Source of the DNA: Pseudomonadota bacterium
GTDB lineage: Bacteria; Pseudomonadota; Gammaproteobacteria; Burkholderiales; Chitinibacteraceae
Reading direction: 5' to 3'
DNA: 64,000 bases
Assembly: GCA_026399755.1 (NCBI GenBank)
Contig: JAPLQI010000020.1
Location: 1 to 64,000 of the forward strand
Shown here: piece by piece, positions 26,568 through 35,097 of the stretch
Numbering within the stretch: the first letter of the stretch is position 1
Layout: each line of letters begins with the position of its first letter
Translations under genes and position numbers: made by a program
The notes under the pieces: model-generated
The model's input: the letters and a program-made list of their open reading frames with translations, nothing else
What the model was told of the DNA's origin: nothing
Database searches by the model: none

Positions 26568-27114
26568 GAGGCAAGGCCGCAGGGGCTGAGGCATCAGGCT
26601 GGCGCACTTCTACTCGCCCCATCACATCACCTTGCAATTCTAAACGGCTATTATTTAAACGCAGCTGCAAGCTAAAAGGCGCATTCACCCCCGAAGGCTC
26701 AAACACCAAACGTTCCCCCAAGCGCTGCTCGCGCAAATTTACGGCAAATCCTTCAACCCTGACTTCTTCTAAAATACGAGGATTAAGCAAATCATGCGAG
26801 GCAATCGATTGCCAATTATTTTGCGCGTCTTGCAGCCAAAACTGATACCCAAGACCATCCGACGACCAAGCAATGGCTTGCCCGCTGGTAATGGCCTCAT
26901 CCCTAGCCGATTCAAACAATGAAGCTAGGCGGCTGGCCTCACGCTCTACCCTTTGCCCATCTGATAAATCCAGACGAACTACGGCCAAACCCATGATGAT
27001 GCCGATAATGCCGAGCACCACAAGGATTTCGATCAGGGTAAAGCCAAGCTGGCGCAGCGCTGGCTGGCGAGGGGCAACAGACAACTTAGTTATCCCAAGA
27101 GCCAATATCTGCAT
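26560..27114 (-). CDS. gspH: Type II secretion minor pseudopilin GspH
   Basis: About 184 residues from ATG 27114; a GTG at 27126 is an alternative. The leader before the processing site is unusually long (about 23 residues, ending RQLG), then [20 protein letters not shown] with Glu at mature position 5. The GspH domain follows, with [20 protein letters not shown] and an acidic, hydrophobic C-terminal half. It overlaps gspG at its start by about 29 bases and gspI at its end. Confidence 0.88.
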   Translation of the reverse strand: MQILALGITKLSVAPRQPALRQLGFTLIEILVVLGIIGIIMGLAVVRLDLSDGQRVEREASRLASLFESARDEAITSGQAIAWSSDGLGYQFWLQDAQNNWQSIASHDLLNPRILEEVRVEGFAVNLREQRLGERLVFEPSGVNAPFSLQLRLNNSRLELQGDVMGRVEVRQPDASAPAALPHA

Positions 27115-27511
27115 CCGTGCCTTCACCGCCCTGTTGGCCGTCCGCGCCGTAGCTCATCACATCAATTTCACCCTTAATGCCAGGGCTAAGGTAAAGATAA
27201 TCGCTACCCCAAGGATCTTTAGGCAGCTTTTCTAAGTAGCCACCGGTTTTCCAGTTATTAGGCACAGGCGCAGCGCTTGGCTTTTCTACTAGCGCTTTTA
27301 AGCCCTGCTCGGTGCTTGGGTAGCGGCCGTTGTCCAGCTTATAAAGCTTGAGCGCCTGCACTACCGAACGAATATCTTGCTTGGCCGCCACAACGCGCGC
27401 CTCATTCGGGCGATTCATAATTTTAGGCACCACCAAAGCGCCCAAAATAGCCAGAATGGTAATTACCACCAAAATTTCAATCAGCGTAAAACCGCCTTGC
27501 TTGCGTTTCAT
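27086..27511 (-). CDS. gspG: Type II secretion major pseudopilin GspG
   Basis: The product has 141 residues, the expected length. The leader MKRKQGG is cut before [20 protein letters not shown], with Glu at position 5. The conserved core is intact: [55 protein letters not shown]. The C-terminal acidic loop ([20 protein letters not shown]) supplies the calcium-binding residues typical of major pseudopilins. GspG builds the pseudopilus shaft. The gene lies 50 bases downstream of gspF. Confidence 0.97.
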   Translation of the reverse strand: MKRKQGGFTLIEILVVITILAILGALVVPKIMNRPNEARVVAAKQDIRSVVQALKLYKLDNGRYPSTEQGLKALVEKPSAAPVPNNWKTGGYLEKLPKDPWGSDYLYLSPGIKGEIDVMSYGADGQQGGEGTDADIGSWDN

Positions 27512-27561
27512 TGAGTACTCCCCTTTATGAAAGCCATCACGATTCGTTCGTAATTAGCCTT

Positions 27562-28758
27562 TTATTTAACCAATTGATTCATTTCAAAAACAGGCAATAA
27601 AATCGCCAATACAATCACCAGCACGACGCCGCCCATTAATAACACCATTAAAGGGCCAAGCAGGCCGGTAAAGGTAGAAACACGATTTTCTAACTCTTGT
27701 GTTTGCTGCGCAGCGGCTTTTTCCAGCATATGCTCCAAGCGCCCCGTTGCCTCTCCACTGCCAATTAAATGGATCAACACAGGCGGAAACATTTTGCTTG
27801 CAGCCAGGGCGCGCGATAGCGTCATCCCTTCACGCACTTGCTTTGCAGCTTCGGCCACTGCATCACGCAAGGGCAAGCTGCCCAATACGCCGCTCACGGC
27901 CTGCAAGGCACTCAATAGCGGTACGCCACTGCCTACCAAAATCGCCAAAGTAGAAGCCAGTTGCGCGGTATTGGCCGTGCGCTCAAAGCGCCCAATCAAG
28001 GGCAGTTTTAAGCGCCAAGCATCAAACTGCCGCCTTACGGATTGCTTCTTAAGTGCATGCCAGCCAGCCCCCGAGGCAATCGCTAGCAGCACAAAGAAAA
28101 TCAGCCCCCAATCACGCACAAATTGGCTGGCCCAGAGCAATAGTCGGGTGAGCAGAGGCAGGGTTTGCTTGGCGCTTTGAAACACCGTCACCATCTGCGG
28201 CACAACCCAAGTCAAAAGCCCAACAATCACCAAGGCCGAAACAAACATCACCACCGCTGGATAAATAAACGCCAACCCCACTTTGGAGGCTAAAGATGCG
28301 CGTGATTCTAAGTAATCTGCCAAGCGCTGCATCACGGCAGCGGCTTTGCCGGATTCTTCACCGGCACTGACAATGGTGCGATACAGCTCGGGAAATACAC
28401 GAGGATGGCGTGTAAGCGCCTGAGAAAAAGATGATCCGGCTAAAATTTCACTACGTAGCGCGGCAACCAGCTGCTTTTCGCGCTCGACTTCGCTTTGCTC
28501 GATGAGCACGGAAAGCGCCTGCTCTATCGGCAAACCCGCATCCAGCAAGGTGGCAAGCTGGCGCGTGAGCAAGGAAAGCTTTGCCGTACCTAAGCTGCGC
28601 TCACCTTTTGCGCCGATAGAGGCGATTTCTTCTAGTTCAGAAACCCACAAGCCCTGTGATCGCAGCAAGCCCTTGGCTAAGCGCGATGTTTCCGCTTCGA
28701 TGACGCCGCGCGCAGCTTTGCCGCCCTCGTTAACTGCACGATAGCGAAAAGCCGTCAT
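27562..28758 (-). CDS. gspF: Type II secretion inner-membrane platform protein GspF
   Basis: About 398 residues from ATG 28758 (MTAFRYRAVNEGG), a start typical of GspF. Two homologous T2SSF domains (about 65-185 and 265-390) are present, with VSAGEESGKAAAVMQRLADY and IGSGEATGRLEHMLEKAAAQ as matching motifs. Three membrane helices are visible, including LAFIYPAVVMFVSALVIVGL and the C-terminal GPLMVLLMGGVVLVIVLAIL. It couples the GspE ATPase to the pseudopilus. It is the first gene of this cluster; gspC, D, E, L, M and N are not in the window. Confidence 0.95.
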   Translation of the reverse strand: MTAFRYRAVNEGGKAARGVIEAETSRLAKGLLRSQGLWVSELEEIASIGAKGERSLGTAKLSLLTRQLATLLDAGLPIEQALSVLIEQSEVEREKQLVAALRSEILAGSSFSQALTRHPRVFPELYRTIVSAGEESGKAAAVMQRLADYLESRASLASKVGLAFIYPAVVMFVSALVIVGLLTWVVPQMVTVFQSAKQTLPLLTRLLLWASQFVRDWGLIFFVLLAIASGAGWHALKKQSVRRQFDAWRLKLPLIGRFERTANTAQLASTLAILVGSGVPLLSALQAVSGVLGSLPLRDAVAEAAKQVREGMTLSRALAASKMFPPVLIHLIGSGEATGRLEHMLEKAAAQQTQELENRVSTFTGLLGPLMVLLMGGVVLVIVLAILLPVFEMNQLVK

Positions 28759-28845
28759 AGGGGGGCACCATGAAATACCAAACAAATTATCATTTTTATT
28801 ATTTTGTTCAGGAGAGGTTAATCAAATAGAGTATTTCACGATTCA

Positions 28846-28890
28846 TATAAAAGCCGCCCTTGATTTTATACAAAAAATCAAAAGCGGCCC
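28846..28890 (-). terminator. Terminator after purU
   Basis: On the minus strand the sequence GCCGCTTTTGATTTT pairs with AAAATCAAGGGCGGC and is followed by TTTTAT, about 20 bases after the purU stop. Confidence 0.85.
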
Positions 28891-28908
28891 TAATACATTT
28901 TTTATTTT

Positions 28909-29760
28909 TTAAGAAAAAATCACTGTTTTCTTTGCATACACCAAAATACGACTTTCAAGATGGGCACGCACTGCACGGGAAAGCACCATTCTTTCTAAAT
29001 CACGGCCTTTCTGAATCAACATATCAATATCATCGCGATGAGAAATACGCATCACATCTTGTTCGATAATCGGACCGTCGTCCAATACTTCAGTCACATA
29101 ATGGCTGGTTGCACCAATCAGCTTTACTCCGCGGGCAAATGCGCGATGATAAGGCTTGGCCCCTTCAAAAGCAGGCAAGAATGAATGATGAATATTAATT
29201 ACCCGCTGCGGATAAGACGCAGTAAATTCGTGGCTTAATACCTGCATATATCGGGCAAGTACAATTAAATCAATCTGATTGGCTTCCAGTAATTCGCGTT
29301 GAGCTTGTTCTGATTCAGCCTTATTGTCTTTTGTGACGGCAATAACATGATAGGGAATACCATAGTAATCCGCTAAACCACGGCAATCTTCATGATTAGA
29401 AATAATCAAGGGGATATCGCAGCGCAACTCGCCGCTTTTATGCCTATGCAATAAATCAACCAAGCAATGATCGTATTTAGAAACAAAGATAGCCACCTTA
29501 GGGCGGCAAGCAGATAAGGCGACCGACCATGTCATTTGAAAGCGATCGGCTATCGGCTGAAACGCCGAAGCAAATGCGCTCATATCCAAAGTGAAATCGG
29601 TAACATCCCATTCAATTCGCATCAAAAACAGACTTTCTGTTTCGTCCTGATGCTGATCGGCGTGAACAATATTGGCGTTATAGGTATACAGAAAATTGGC
29701 AATCGCAGCAGATAAACCTTTTCGATCTGGACAACTAATCAGTAGTGTTGCGGTATTCAT
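28909..29760 (-). CDS. purU: Formyltetrahydrofolate deformylase
   Basis: The product has 283 residues. An N-terminal ACT domain (about 5-85) begins LLISCPDRKGLSAAIANFLY. The C-terminal formyltransferase-fold domain (about 90-280) has VLARYMQVLSHEF, NIHHSFLPAFEGAKPYHRAF and the catalytic Asp in EVLDDGPIIEQDV. PurU hydrolyses 10-formyl-THF to formate and THF, feeding formate to PurT and balancing one-carbon pools; the ACT domain usually senses methionine and glycine. The gene stands alone with its own terminator. Confidence 0.96.
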   Translation of the reverse strand: MNTATLLISCPDRKGLSAAIANFLYTYNANIVHADQHQDETESLFLMRIEWDVTDFTLDMSAFASAFQPIADRFQMTWSVALSACRPKVAIFVSKYDHCLVDLLHRHKSGELRCDIPLIISNHEDCRGLADYYGIPYHVIAVTKDNKAESEQAQRELLEANQIDLIVLARYMQVLSHEFTASYPQRVINIHHSFLPAFEGAKPYHRAFARGVKLIGATSHYVTEVLDDGPIIEQDVMRISHRDDIDMLIQKGRDLERMVLSRAVRAHLESRILVYAKKTVIFS

Positions 29761-30008
29761 TCAGTGGCTCTAGTAAAATCTATTCCTAATTCTAACAGCA
29801 ACACTCACAAAAGCGGCAGATCTCCACTCGCAGCCTGTTGGATTTAAGCTATCGTAGCGAGGGAAAGACCGGTTTGAGACAGATTTCATGTGTTTTTGAG
29901 GCGAATAGCTAGCTATTTAACGAAAAAATGCGTGGAATGTGGCCAAATCCGGCTTTTCCGCAGTAGATCAGTCTTAAGTCCTGCAGGCTGCTAGCCGCTT
30001 GTGCTAGC

Positions 30009-30371
30009 TCAACAATGTTTTTGCATTGCTTGCTGAGTTTTTTGCTCGTTCCGGCATTTCTCAACCATTGATTTTCCTTTATGAAGCAGCATTTCAAAGG
30101 GGGTACTGAACCCATGCTTTGGTATTTTTGCCTGCCATACAAAACCCTCACCCGGCACATCTAATAACTCAAAAGGATAATCAAACATCGCCGCATAAAT
30201 CGCCGATCCTACCCCCGTGATCCGCGCGGGGTTGAAAGATCGGCCGTCTTCCCCCATCATCTCGTGGTCGATGGCTCTAAAAACGACAGCTACCGTTTCA
30301 TCTGCGGGCAGATTATCCAAAACAGCCATATGCACCGCAGCTAGTAATATTTCTTTTTGAATCACTTCCAT
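30009..30371 (-). CDS. Hypothetical protein
   Basis: The product has 120 residues, with no signal peptide or membrane helix. A strong ribosome binding site (GGGGGAG) precedes ATG 30371, which supports translation. Internal sequence such as AVFRAIDHEMMGEDGRSFNP looks like a folded acidic protein, but I recognise no family. The Gln/Lys-rich tail (EQKTQQAMQKHC) may be a disordered end. The gene is divergent from trmL. The 248 bases downstream, to purU, hold no gene that I can support. Confidence 0.6.
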   Translation of the reverse strand: MEVIQKEILLAAVHMAVLDNLPADETVAVVFRAIDHEMMGEDGRSFNPARITGVGSAIYAAMFDYPFELLDVPGEGFVWQAKIPKHGFSTPFEMLLHKGKSMVEKCRNEQKTQQAMQKHC

Positions 30372-30462
30372 CGCTCCCCCAAAAAAATAAACTATGTTGT
30401 TTTATTCTGGGTTTCTATCTGTTTAATACAAGGCGTTTCGCCTGCCACCTGTCAGCTAAACT

Positions 30463-30927
30463 ATGTTCCATATTGTTTTATTCCAGCCAGAAATACCGCC
30501 CAACACCGGCAATGTCATCCGTCTTGCTGCCAATACCGGCTGTAGCTTGCACCTAGTCAAACCCCTTGGCTTTGAGCTAGAAGACAAGCGCATGCGCCGT
30601 GCTGGACTCGATTATCACGAGTTTTCTACCATGAAAATTCATGAATCGTGGGCAGATTGCCAAGCCGCGTTAGCAGGACAGCGCTTTTTTGCCATGACCA
30701 CAAAGGGCTCCACTCGGCACGACCAGATTATCTACCAGCAAGGTGACGTTTTTGTGTTCGGCCCAGAAACACGTGGCCTACCTGAAGAAATTCGTGCTGA
30801 ATTTGCGGCAGATCGCCGCATTCGCCTACCAATGATGCCGGATAATCGCAGCTTGAATTTATCCAATGCTGTGGCGATTACGGTGTTTGAGGCTTGGCGA
30901 CAGATGGATTTTGCTGGGTCTTTATAA
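30463..30927 (+). CDS. trmL: tRNA (cytidine/uridine-34 2'-O)-methyltransferase TrmL
   Basis: A SPOUT-class methyltransferase of 154 residues, exactly the family length. It methylates the wobble ribose of tRNA-Leu isoacceptors using S-adenosylmethionine. Motifs: PEIPPNTGNVIRLAANTGC, HLVKPLGFELEDKRMRRAGL, DVFVFGPETRGLPEEI, and the C-terminal knot LPMMPDNRSLNLSNAVAITV. The start ATG 30463 is the conserved family start (MFHIVLFQPE). It converges on the opp operon, with a palindromic repeat between. Confidence 0.96.
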   Translation: MFHIVLFQPEIPPNTGNVIRLAANTGCSLHLVKPLGFELEDKRMRRAGLDYHEFSTMKIHESWADCQAALAGQRFFAMTTKGSTRHDQIIYQQGDVFVFGPETRGLPEEIRAEFAADRRIRLPMMPDNRSLNLSNAVAITVFEAWRQMDFAGSL

Positions 30928-30932
30928 AAAAT

Positions 30933-31048
30933 TCTGTAGGCACAGAGAACGGTGAGGACACAGAGCACACAGAGAAAAACTCAAGAATATTCCCTCTTGG
31001 CTTTCTCAGTATTCTGCTCTTTACCTCGGTGTGCTCTGTGCCTACAGA
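30933..31048. repeat. Dispersed palindromic repeat with 15-bp perfect arms
   Basis: TCTGTAGGCACAGAG (30933-30947) pairs perfectly with CTCTGTGCCTACAGA (31034-31048). The interior carries further CACAGAG and CTCTGTG units. It fills the convergent gap between trmL and oppF and may end both transcripts. A sister copy lies at 62477-62638. Confidence 0.85.
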
Positions 31049-31061
31049 TTTTTTTCCTACT

Positions 31062-32051
31062 CTATGCCAACAAGCACGCCGCTTGCGTTTCTGGGCTTAG
31101 TTCACGCAGCTTAGGCACATCCTTGGCGCATTGATCTTCGGCCTTAGGGCAGCGCGTTCTGAATACGCAACCTGAAGGTGGGCTGATCGGGCTGGGCAAG
31201 TCGCCTTGCAAGATCTGAATCACCTTGGTTTTTTCACGCTCAGGGTCTGGAATCGGAATCGCAGACAAAAGTGCCTGCGTATAAGGATGGCTTGGGTGTG
31301 AATAGAGCGCGGCTTTTTTGGCCAACTCCATTTCATGCCCCAAATACATCACCAAAATACGATCGCTAATATGCTTCACCACGGCCAAATCGTGGGCAAT
31401 AAAAATCAGCGCCATACCCATTTCACGCTGCAATTCTTTAAGCAAATTCACAATTTGCGCTTGAATCGATACATCCAACGCTGAAACCGGCTCATCACAT
31501 ACAATCAGCTTAGGCTTCATAATTAGCGCGCGTGCAATGCCGATACGCTGGCACTGGCCACCAGAAAACTCGTGTGGATAGCGATTAATTTGCTGCTCGC
31601 GCAAACCCACTCGCACCATAATGGCCTTCACTTGCGCCATTACATCGGCTTCAGAAATCTCTGGGTAGTGCGTTTTCAAGGGCTCGGCAATAATCTGAGC
31701 GACGGTCATGCGCGGGTTTAATGACGCCAAGGGATCCTGAAAAATCATTTGGATATCTTTACGTGCATCCAACCACTGCGAGGAACTTGCGCCGTGCATC
31801 TCCTTACCCATCCAGACGATGCTGCCGCTGGTGGCCGGAATTAAATTCAGCACCGCACGGGCGAGGGTTGATTTACCACAGCCTGACTCACCCACCACAC
31901 CCAGTGTTTCACCTGCGTACAAATCCAGCGATACGCCATCTACGGCTTTCAGTTGTTTGCTCGCTTGCCAAGGCCACTTCACGCCCTGACGCACCGAGAA
32001 ATGAACTTTTAAATCACGAATAGACAGAATAGGTTTACGTGCTTCAGACAT
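31062..32051 (-). CDS. oppF: Peptide ABC transporter ATP-binding protein OppF
   Basis: About 329 residues from ATG 32051 ([10 protein letters not shown]). Walker A is GESGCGKSTLARAV, the signature is EFSGGQCQRIGIARAL, and Walker B is LIVCDEPVSALDVS. The C-terminal oligopeptide/dipeptide extension carries the Cys cluster CVFRTRCPKAEDQC, typical of OppF/DppF. With OppD it forms the ATPase heterodimer of the importer. It overlaps oppD by eight bases. The stop at 31062 is just outside the repeat. Confidence 0.94.
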   Translation of the reverse strand: MSEARKPILSIRDLKVHFSVRQGVKWPWQASKQLKAVDGVSLDLYAGETLGVVGESGCGKSTLARAVLNLIPATSGSIVWMGKEMHGASSSQWLDARKDIQMIFQDPLASLNPRMTVAQIIAEPLKTHYPEISEADVMAQVKAIMVRVGLREQQINRYPHEFSGGQCQRIGIARALIMKPKLIVCDEPVSALDVSIQAQIVNLLKELQREMGMALIFIAHDLAVVKHISDRILVMYLGHEMELAKKAALYSHPSHPYTQALLSAIPIPDPEREKTKVIQILQGDLPSPISPPSGCVFRTRCPKAEDQCAKDVPKLRELSPETQAACLLA

Positions 32052-33036
32052 GAGCCACCTCAATTTTTGTTTCTTCTACCGGCTTATGGCAAGCACGCAA
32101 TACACCGCCAGCACCAACCGGCAGCAATAAAGGCAAGGTGGTATGACACATAGGCATCACATGCTCGCAGCGCTCGCTAAACGGACAGCCCGGCGGCATA
32201 TGCGCCATATTGGGTGGATTACCTGGAATAGAAATCAGGCTTGTCGAATCGTCATGATCGAGGCGAGGCAAGGCCCCCAGCAAACCAATCGTGTAAGGGT
32301 GCGATGCATGATAAAAAATATCACTCGCATTGCCCTGCTCCATCACACGTCCACCATACATCACCAAGACTTTTTCACAGAGACCCGCAACCACCCCTAA
32401 ATCATGGGTAATCATCACAATACCGGTGCCGAAATCACGCTGCAGATCTTTGAGTAGCGCAATAATTTGCGCTTGCACAGTGACGTCCAGCGCAGTGGTG
32501 GGCTCGTCTGCAATCAATAATTCAGGCTCGCACAATAGCGCCATCGCAATCATCACTCGCTGACGCATCCCGCCCGAAAACTCGTGTGGATACATCATCA
32601 CGCGCCGGGCCGCTTCAGGGATTTTTACGGCATCAAGCAGCTCGATAGAGCGCTTTTTTGCATCGCGACGACTCATGCCCTTGTGTAATTCAAGCACTTC
32701 GGTCATTTGACGCTCAACCGTCAGATAAGGATTCAAGGACGTCATCGGGTCTTGGAAAATCATCGCTACGCGATTGCCACGAATCTTATTGAGTCGCTGA
32801 GCAGGCATAGACAATAGATCTTGCCCATCAAACAAAGCTTGGCCTTGAGTCTTCCCGTTTTTAGCCAGCAAACCCATCAAGGCTAAAACAGTCTGGCTTT
32901 TACCTGAGCCCGATTCACCCACAATACCCAGTGTTTCACCGCGATTCAGCTCAAAAGACACGCCATTGACCGCACTCACCAAGCCATCATTGGTGGCAAA
33001 CTGCACACCGAGGTCTTTTACTGATAATAAACTCAT
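32044..33036 (-). CDS. oppD: Peptide ABC transporter ATP-binding protein OppD
   Basis: The product has 330 residues. Walker A is [16 protein letters not shown], the signature is [16 protein letters not shown], and Walker B is [14 protein letters not shown]. The C-terminal oligopeptide extension includes [17 protein letters not shown] with its conserved Cys residues. It pairs with OppF. A gap of 92 bases separates it from oppC, the widest in this operon apart from oppA-oppB, but the gene order leaves little doubt about co-transcription. Confidence 0.95.
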   Translation of the reverse strand: MSLLSVKDLGVQFATNDGLVSAVNGVSFELNRGETLGIVGESGSGKSQTVLALMGLLAKNGKTQGQALFDGQDLLSMPAQRLNKIRGNRVAMIFQDPMTSLNPYLTVERQMTEVLELHKGMSRRDAKKRSIELLDAVKIPEAARRVMMYPHEFSGGMRQRVMIAMALLCEPELLIADEPTTALDVTVQAQIIALLKDLQRDFGTGIVMITHDLGVVAGLCEKVLVMYGGRVMEQGNASDIFYHASHPYTIGLLGALPRLDHDDSTSLISIPGNPPNMAHMPPGCPFSERCEHVMPMCHTTLPLLLPVGAGGVLRACHKPVEETKIEVAHV

Positions 33037-33128
33037 GATGCTGCCCTTAATCCAATTTGGTCACGCAAATCATTGCCACCCAAATAATGAATGCTCACAG
33101 ATAATAAATGCATGATATTTGGTTCCGC

Positions 33129-34028
33129 TTAACGATCTTTCGGGTCAAGCGCATCGCGCATGCCGTCACCGATATAATTGGAACAATACAAAGTGATAGA
33201 CAACATGGCAGCAGGAAAGAGCAACAGCCAAGAGGTTGTTTCCATGACACTCGCACCATCATGAATCAATACACCCCAGCTGGTCATCGGCTCTTGAATA
33301 CCCAAGCCTAAAAATGACAATACTGATTCAGTCAAAATCACGCCCGGCACAGTCACCGTGGTGTAAATCACCACAATGCCCAGCAAATTAGGCACTACAT
33401 GACGGAAAATAATTTTCCATGTTGGCACGCCAATGGCATGTGCGGCTTCAATATATTCTTTAGATTTAATCGCTAAAGTTTGGCCGCGCACTACCCTCGC
33501 CATATCCATCCAACCAAATACGGTAATGGTGAGCACAACCAAATAAAATTCACGGCCTAATAAGGTCACCATTAAAATAGCAATTAATAAATATGGGATT
33601 GCGTACATCATATCGACAATACGCATCATCACTGCATCGACTTTACCGCCCAAAAAGCCAGCCGTCGCGCCCCAAATCACCCCGATAGTAACCGACGTTA
33701 AAGTGGCCAATACCCCGATCATTAGGGAAATACGGCCACCAATTAAACTTCGCACTAATAAATCGCGGCCTAGTTCATCTGTACCAAATAAATGCCAGTT
33801 CTCAAATGTGGGGGCCAAGCCCATTGCGCCAAAATCGGTATCTTCATAAGAATTAGGCAATAAAAAAGGCCCTAAGATACAGGCTACCGTAATAATCATT
33901 AAAATAATGGCGCTAATGACTGCTGCCTTATTCTTAAAAAAGCGACGACGTGCATCTGCCCAAGGACTACGGCCTTCTACTGGCAAGTTTTCCAGCGTTG
34001 CGGCGAGTTTTTTATTTCTAAATAGCAT
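33129..34028 (-). CDS. oppC: Peptide ABC transporter permease OppC
   Basis: The product has 299 residues. The N-terminal OppC_N segment has SPWADARRRFFKNKAAVISA, followed by six membrane helices. The cytoplasmic coupling loop (EAA motif) reads EAAHAIGVPTWKIIFRHVVP. The C-terminal part contains ESVLSFLGLGIQEPMTSWG, a hallmark of OppC/DppC permeases. It lies 14 bases downstream of oppB. With OppB it forms the inner-membrane channel for peptides delivered by OppA. Confidence 0.95.
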   Translation of the reverse strand: MLFRNKKLAATLENLPVEGRSPWADARRRFFKNKAAVISAIILMIITVACILGPFLLPNSYEDTDFGAMGLAPTFENWHLFGTDELGRDLLVRSLIGGRISLMIGVLATLTSVTIGVIWGATAGFLGGKVDAVMMRIVDMMYAIPYLLIAILMVTLLGREFYLVVLTITVFGWMDMARVVRGQTLAIKSKEYIEAAHAIGVPTWKIIFRHVVPNLLGIVVIYTTVTVPGVILTESVLSFLGLGIQEPMTSWGVLIHDGASVMETTSWLLLFPAAMLSITLYCSNYIGDGMRDALDPKDR

Positions 34029-34042
34029 GACAACCCCGCCTA

Positions 34043-34963
34043 TTAATAACGAATTTTAGGATCAAGTAGCGCGTAGGCTAAATCAACCAATAAATTAAGT
34101 AATACCGCAACCACGGTAACCAAAACAACTAAGCCTAGAACCAAGGTGTAATCGCGGTTACTCGCCCCATTAACGATTAATTTACCAATCCCTGGTAAAG
34201 AAAATACCGATTCAGTCACCACGGCAGCAGTAATAGAAGAAATAGCCAAGGGGCCCAATACAGAAACCACCGGCAATAAAGCAGGCTTTAAAGCATGGCG
34301 AAATACAATGGTTTTTAAAGGCAGGCCTTTAGCCCGAGCTGTACGGATAAAATTGCTGCTCATCACCTCAATTAAGCTACCGCGCATCACACGAGCAATC
34401 GTTGAAACATTAATAAAGGTTAGCAAGGAAAGAGGCAAAATAATAAAACGTATATCAAATTCATTCCAGCCACCCGCTGGCAAGATAGGAATCCAAATGG
34501 CAAAGACCAGAATCAGCACCGGTCCTAAAACAAAAGAAGGAATCGTACTGCCAACATTCCCGATCAGCATCACAAAGTAATCAACAAAACTATTTTGCTT
34601 TAATGCAGCTGTAATCCCTAGGCCCACACCAATAATAATCGAAAGCAAAATAGCGCCACCACCAATCGTGAGCGACACAGGCAAAGCAGCTGCAACAAGA
34701 TCATTCACACTCCAATCGGCATAGCGAAAAGAAGCGCCTAAATCACCTTGCAATAAGCCTTTTAAATAATATAAATATTGCTGCCAAAGTGGTAAATCCA
34801 AATGGTATTTGGCTTGTAAATTGGCCAGCACCGCTTCAGATACTTTGCGCTCTGAATCAAACGGGCCACCTGGCGTTAAATGCAGCAATAGATAGCAGAC
34901 GGTAATCACTGCCAGCATTGTAGGAATTGTCGCCAAAATACGGCGGAATGTATAAGCCCACAT
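34043..34963 (-). CDS. oppB: Peptide ABC transporter permease OppB
   Basis: The product has 306 residues, a length typical for OppB. It starts MWAYTFRRILATIPTMLAVI, with six membrane helices in all. The coupling motif reads RTARAKGLPLKTIVFRHALK, and the C-terminal part has TESVFSLPGIGKLIVNGASN. The gene lies 134 bases after oppA. That gap contains a hairpin that probably attenuates transcription, so that OppA is made in excess of the membrane proteins. Confidence 0.95.
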   Translation of the reverse strand: MWAYTFRRILATIPTMLAVITVCYLLLHLTPGGPFDSERKVSEAVLANLQAKYHLDLPLWQQYLYYLKGLLQGDLGASFRYADWSVNDLVAAALPVSLTIGGGAILLSIIIGVGLGITAALKQNSFVDYFVMLIGNVGSTIPSFVLGPVLILVFAIWIPILPAGGWNEFDIRFIILPLSLLTFINVSTIARVMRGSLIEVMSSNFIRTARAKGLPLKTIVFRHALKPALLPVVSVLGPLAISSITAAVVTESVFSLPGIGKLIVNGASNRDYTLVLGLVVLVTVVAVLLNLLVDLAYALLDPKIRY

Positions 34964-35046
34964 CAGGCATCCCCTCCTTGATTGTTCTTTTTAGATAGAT
35001 AATATAGGTAAGCGACTCTACGGCCACCGCACCTACACAAAACAAC

Positions 35047-35076
35047 GCCGCTTTGAGCAAAAAAACCCAAAGCGGC
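35047..35076 (-). terminator. Attenuator-like hairpin between oppA and oppB
   Basis: GCCGCTTTG (35047-35055) pairs with CAAAGCGGC (35068-35076). Read on the minus strand the loop holds a T run, but no long T run follows the stem, so partial termination or transcript stabilisation is more likely than a full stop. Confidence 0.6.
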
Positions 35077-35097
35077 AGCTTAGAAACTCTTAAAATT

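Noticed and set aside
29909-30160. Open frame of 83 codons on the minus strand
   Set aside because: It overlaps the 120-codon gene, which has a much better ribosome binding site, and the rest of the frame has no recognisable domain.
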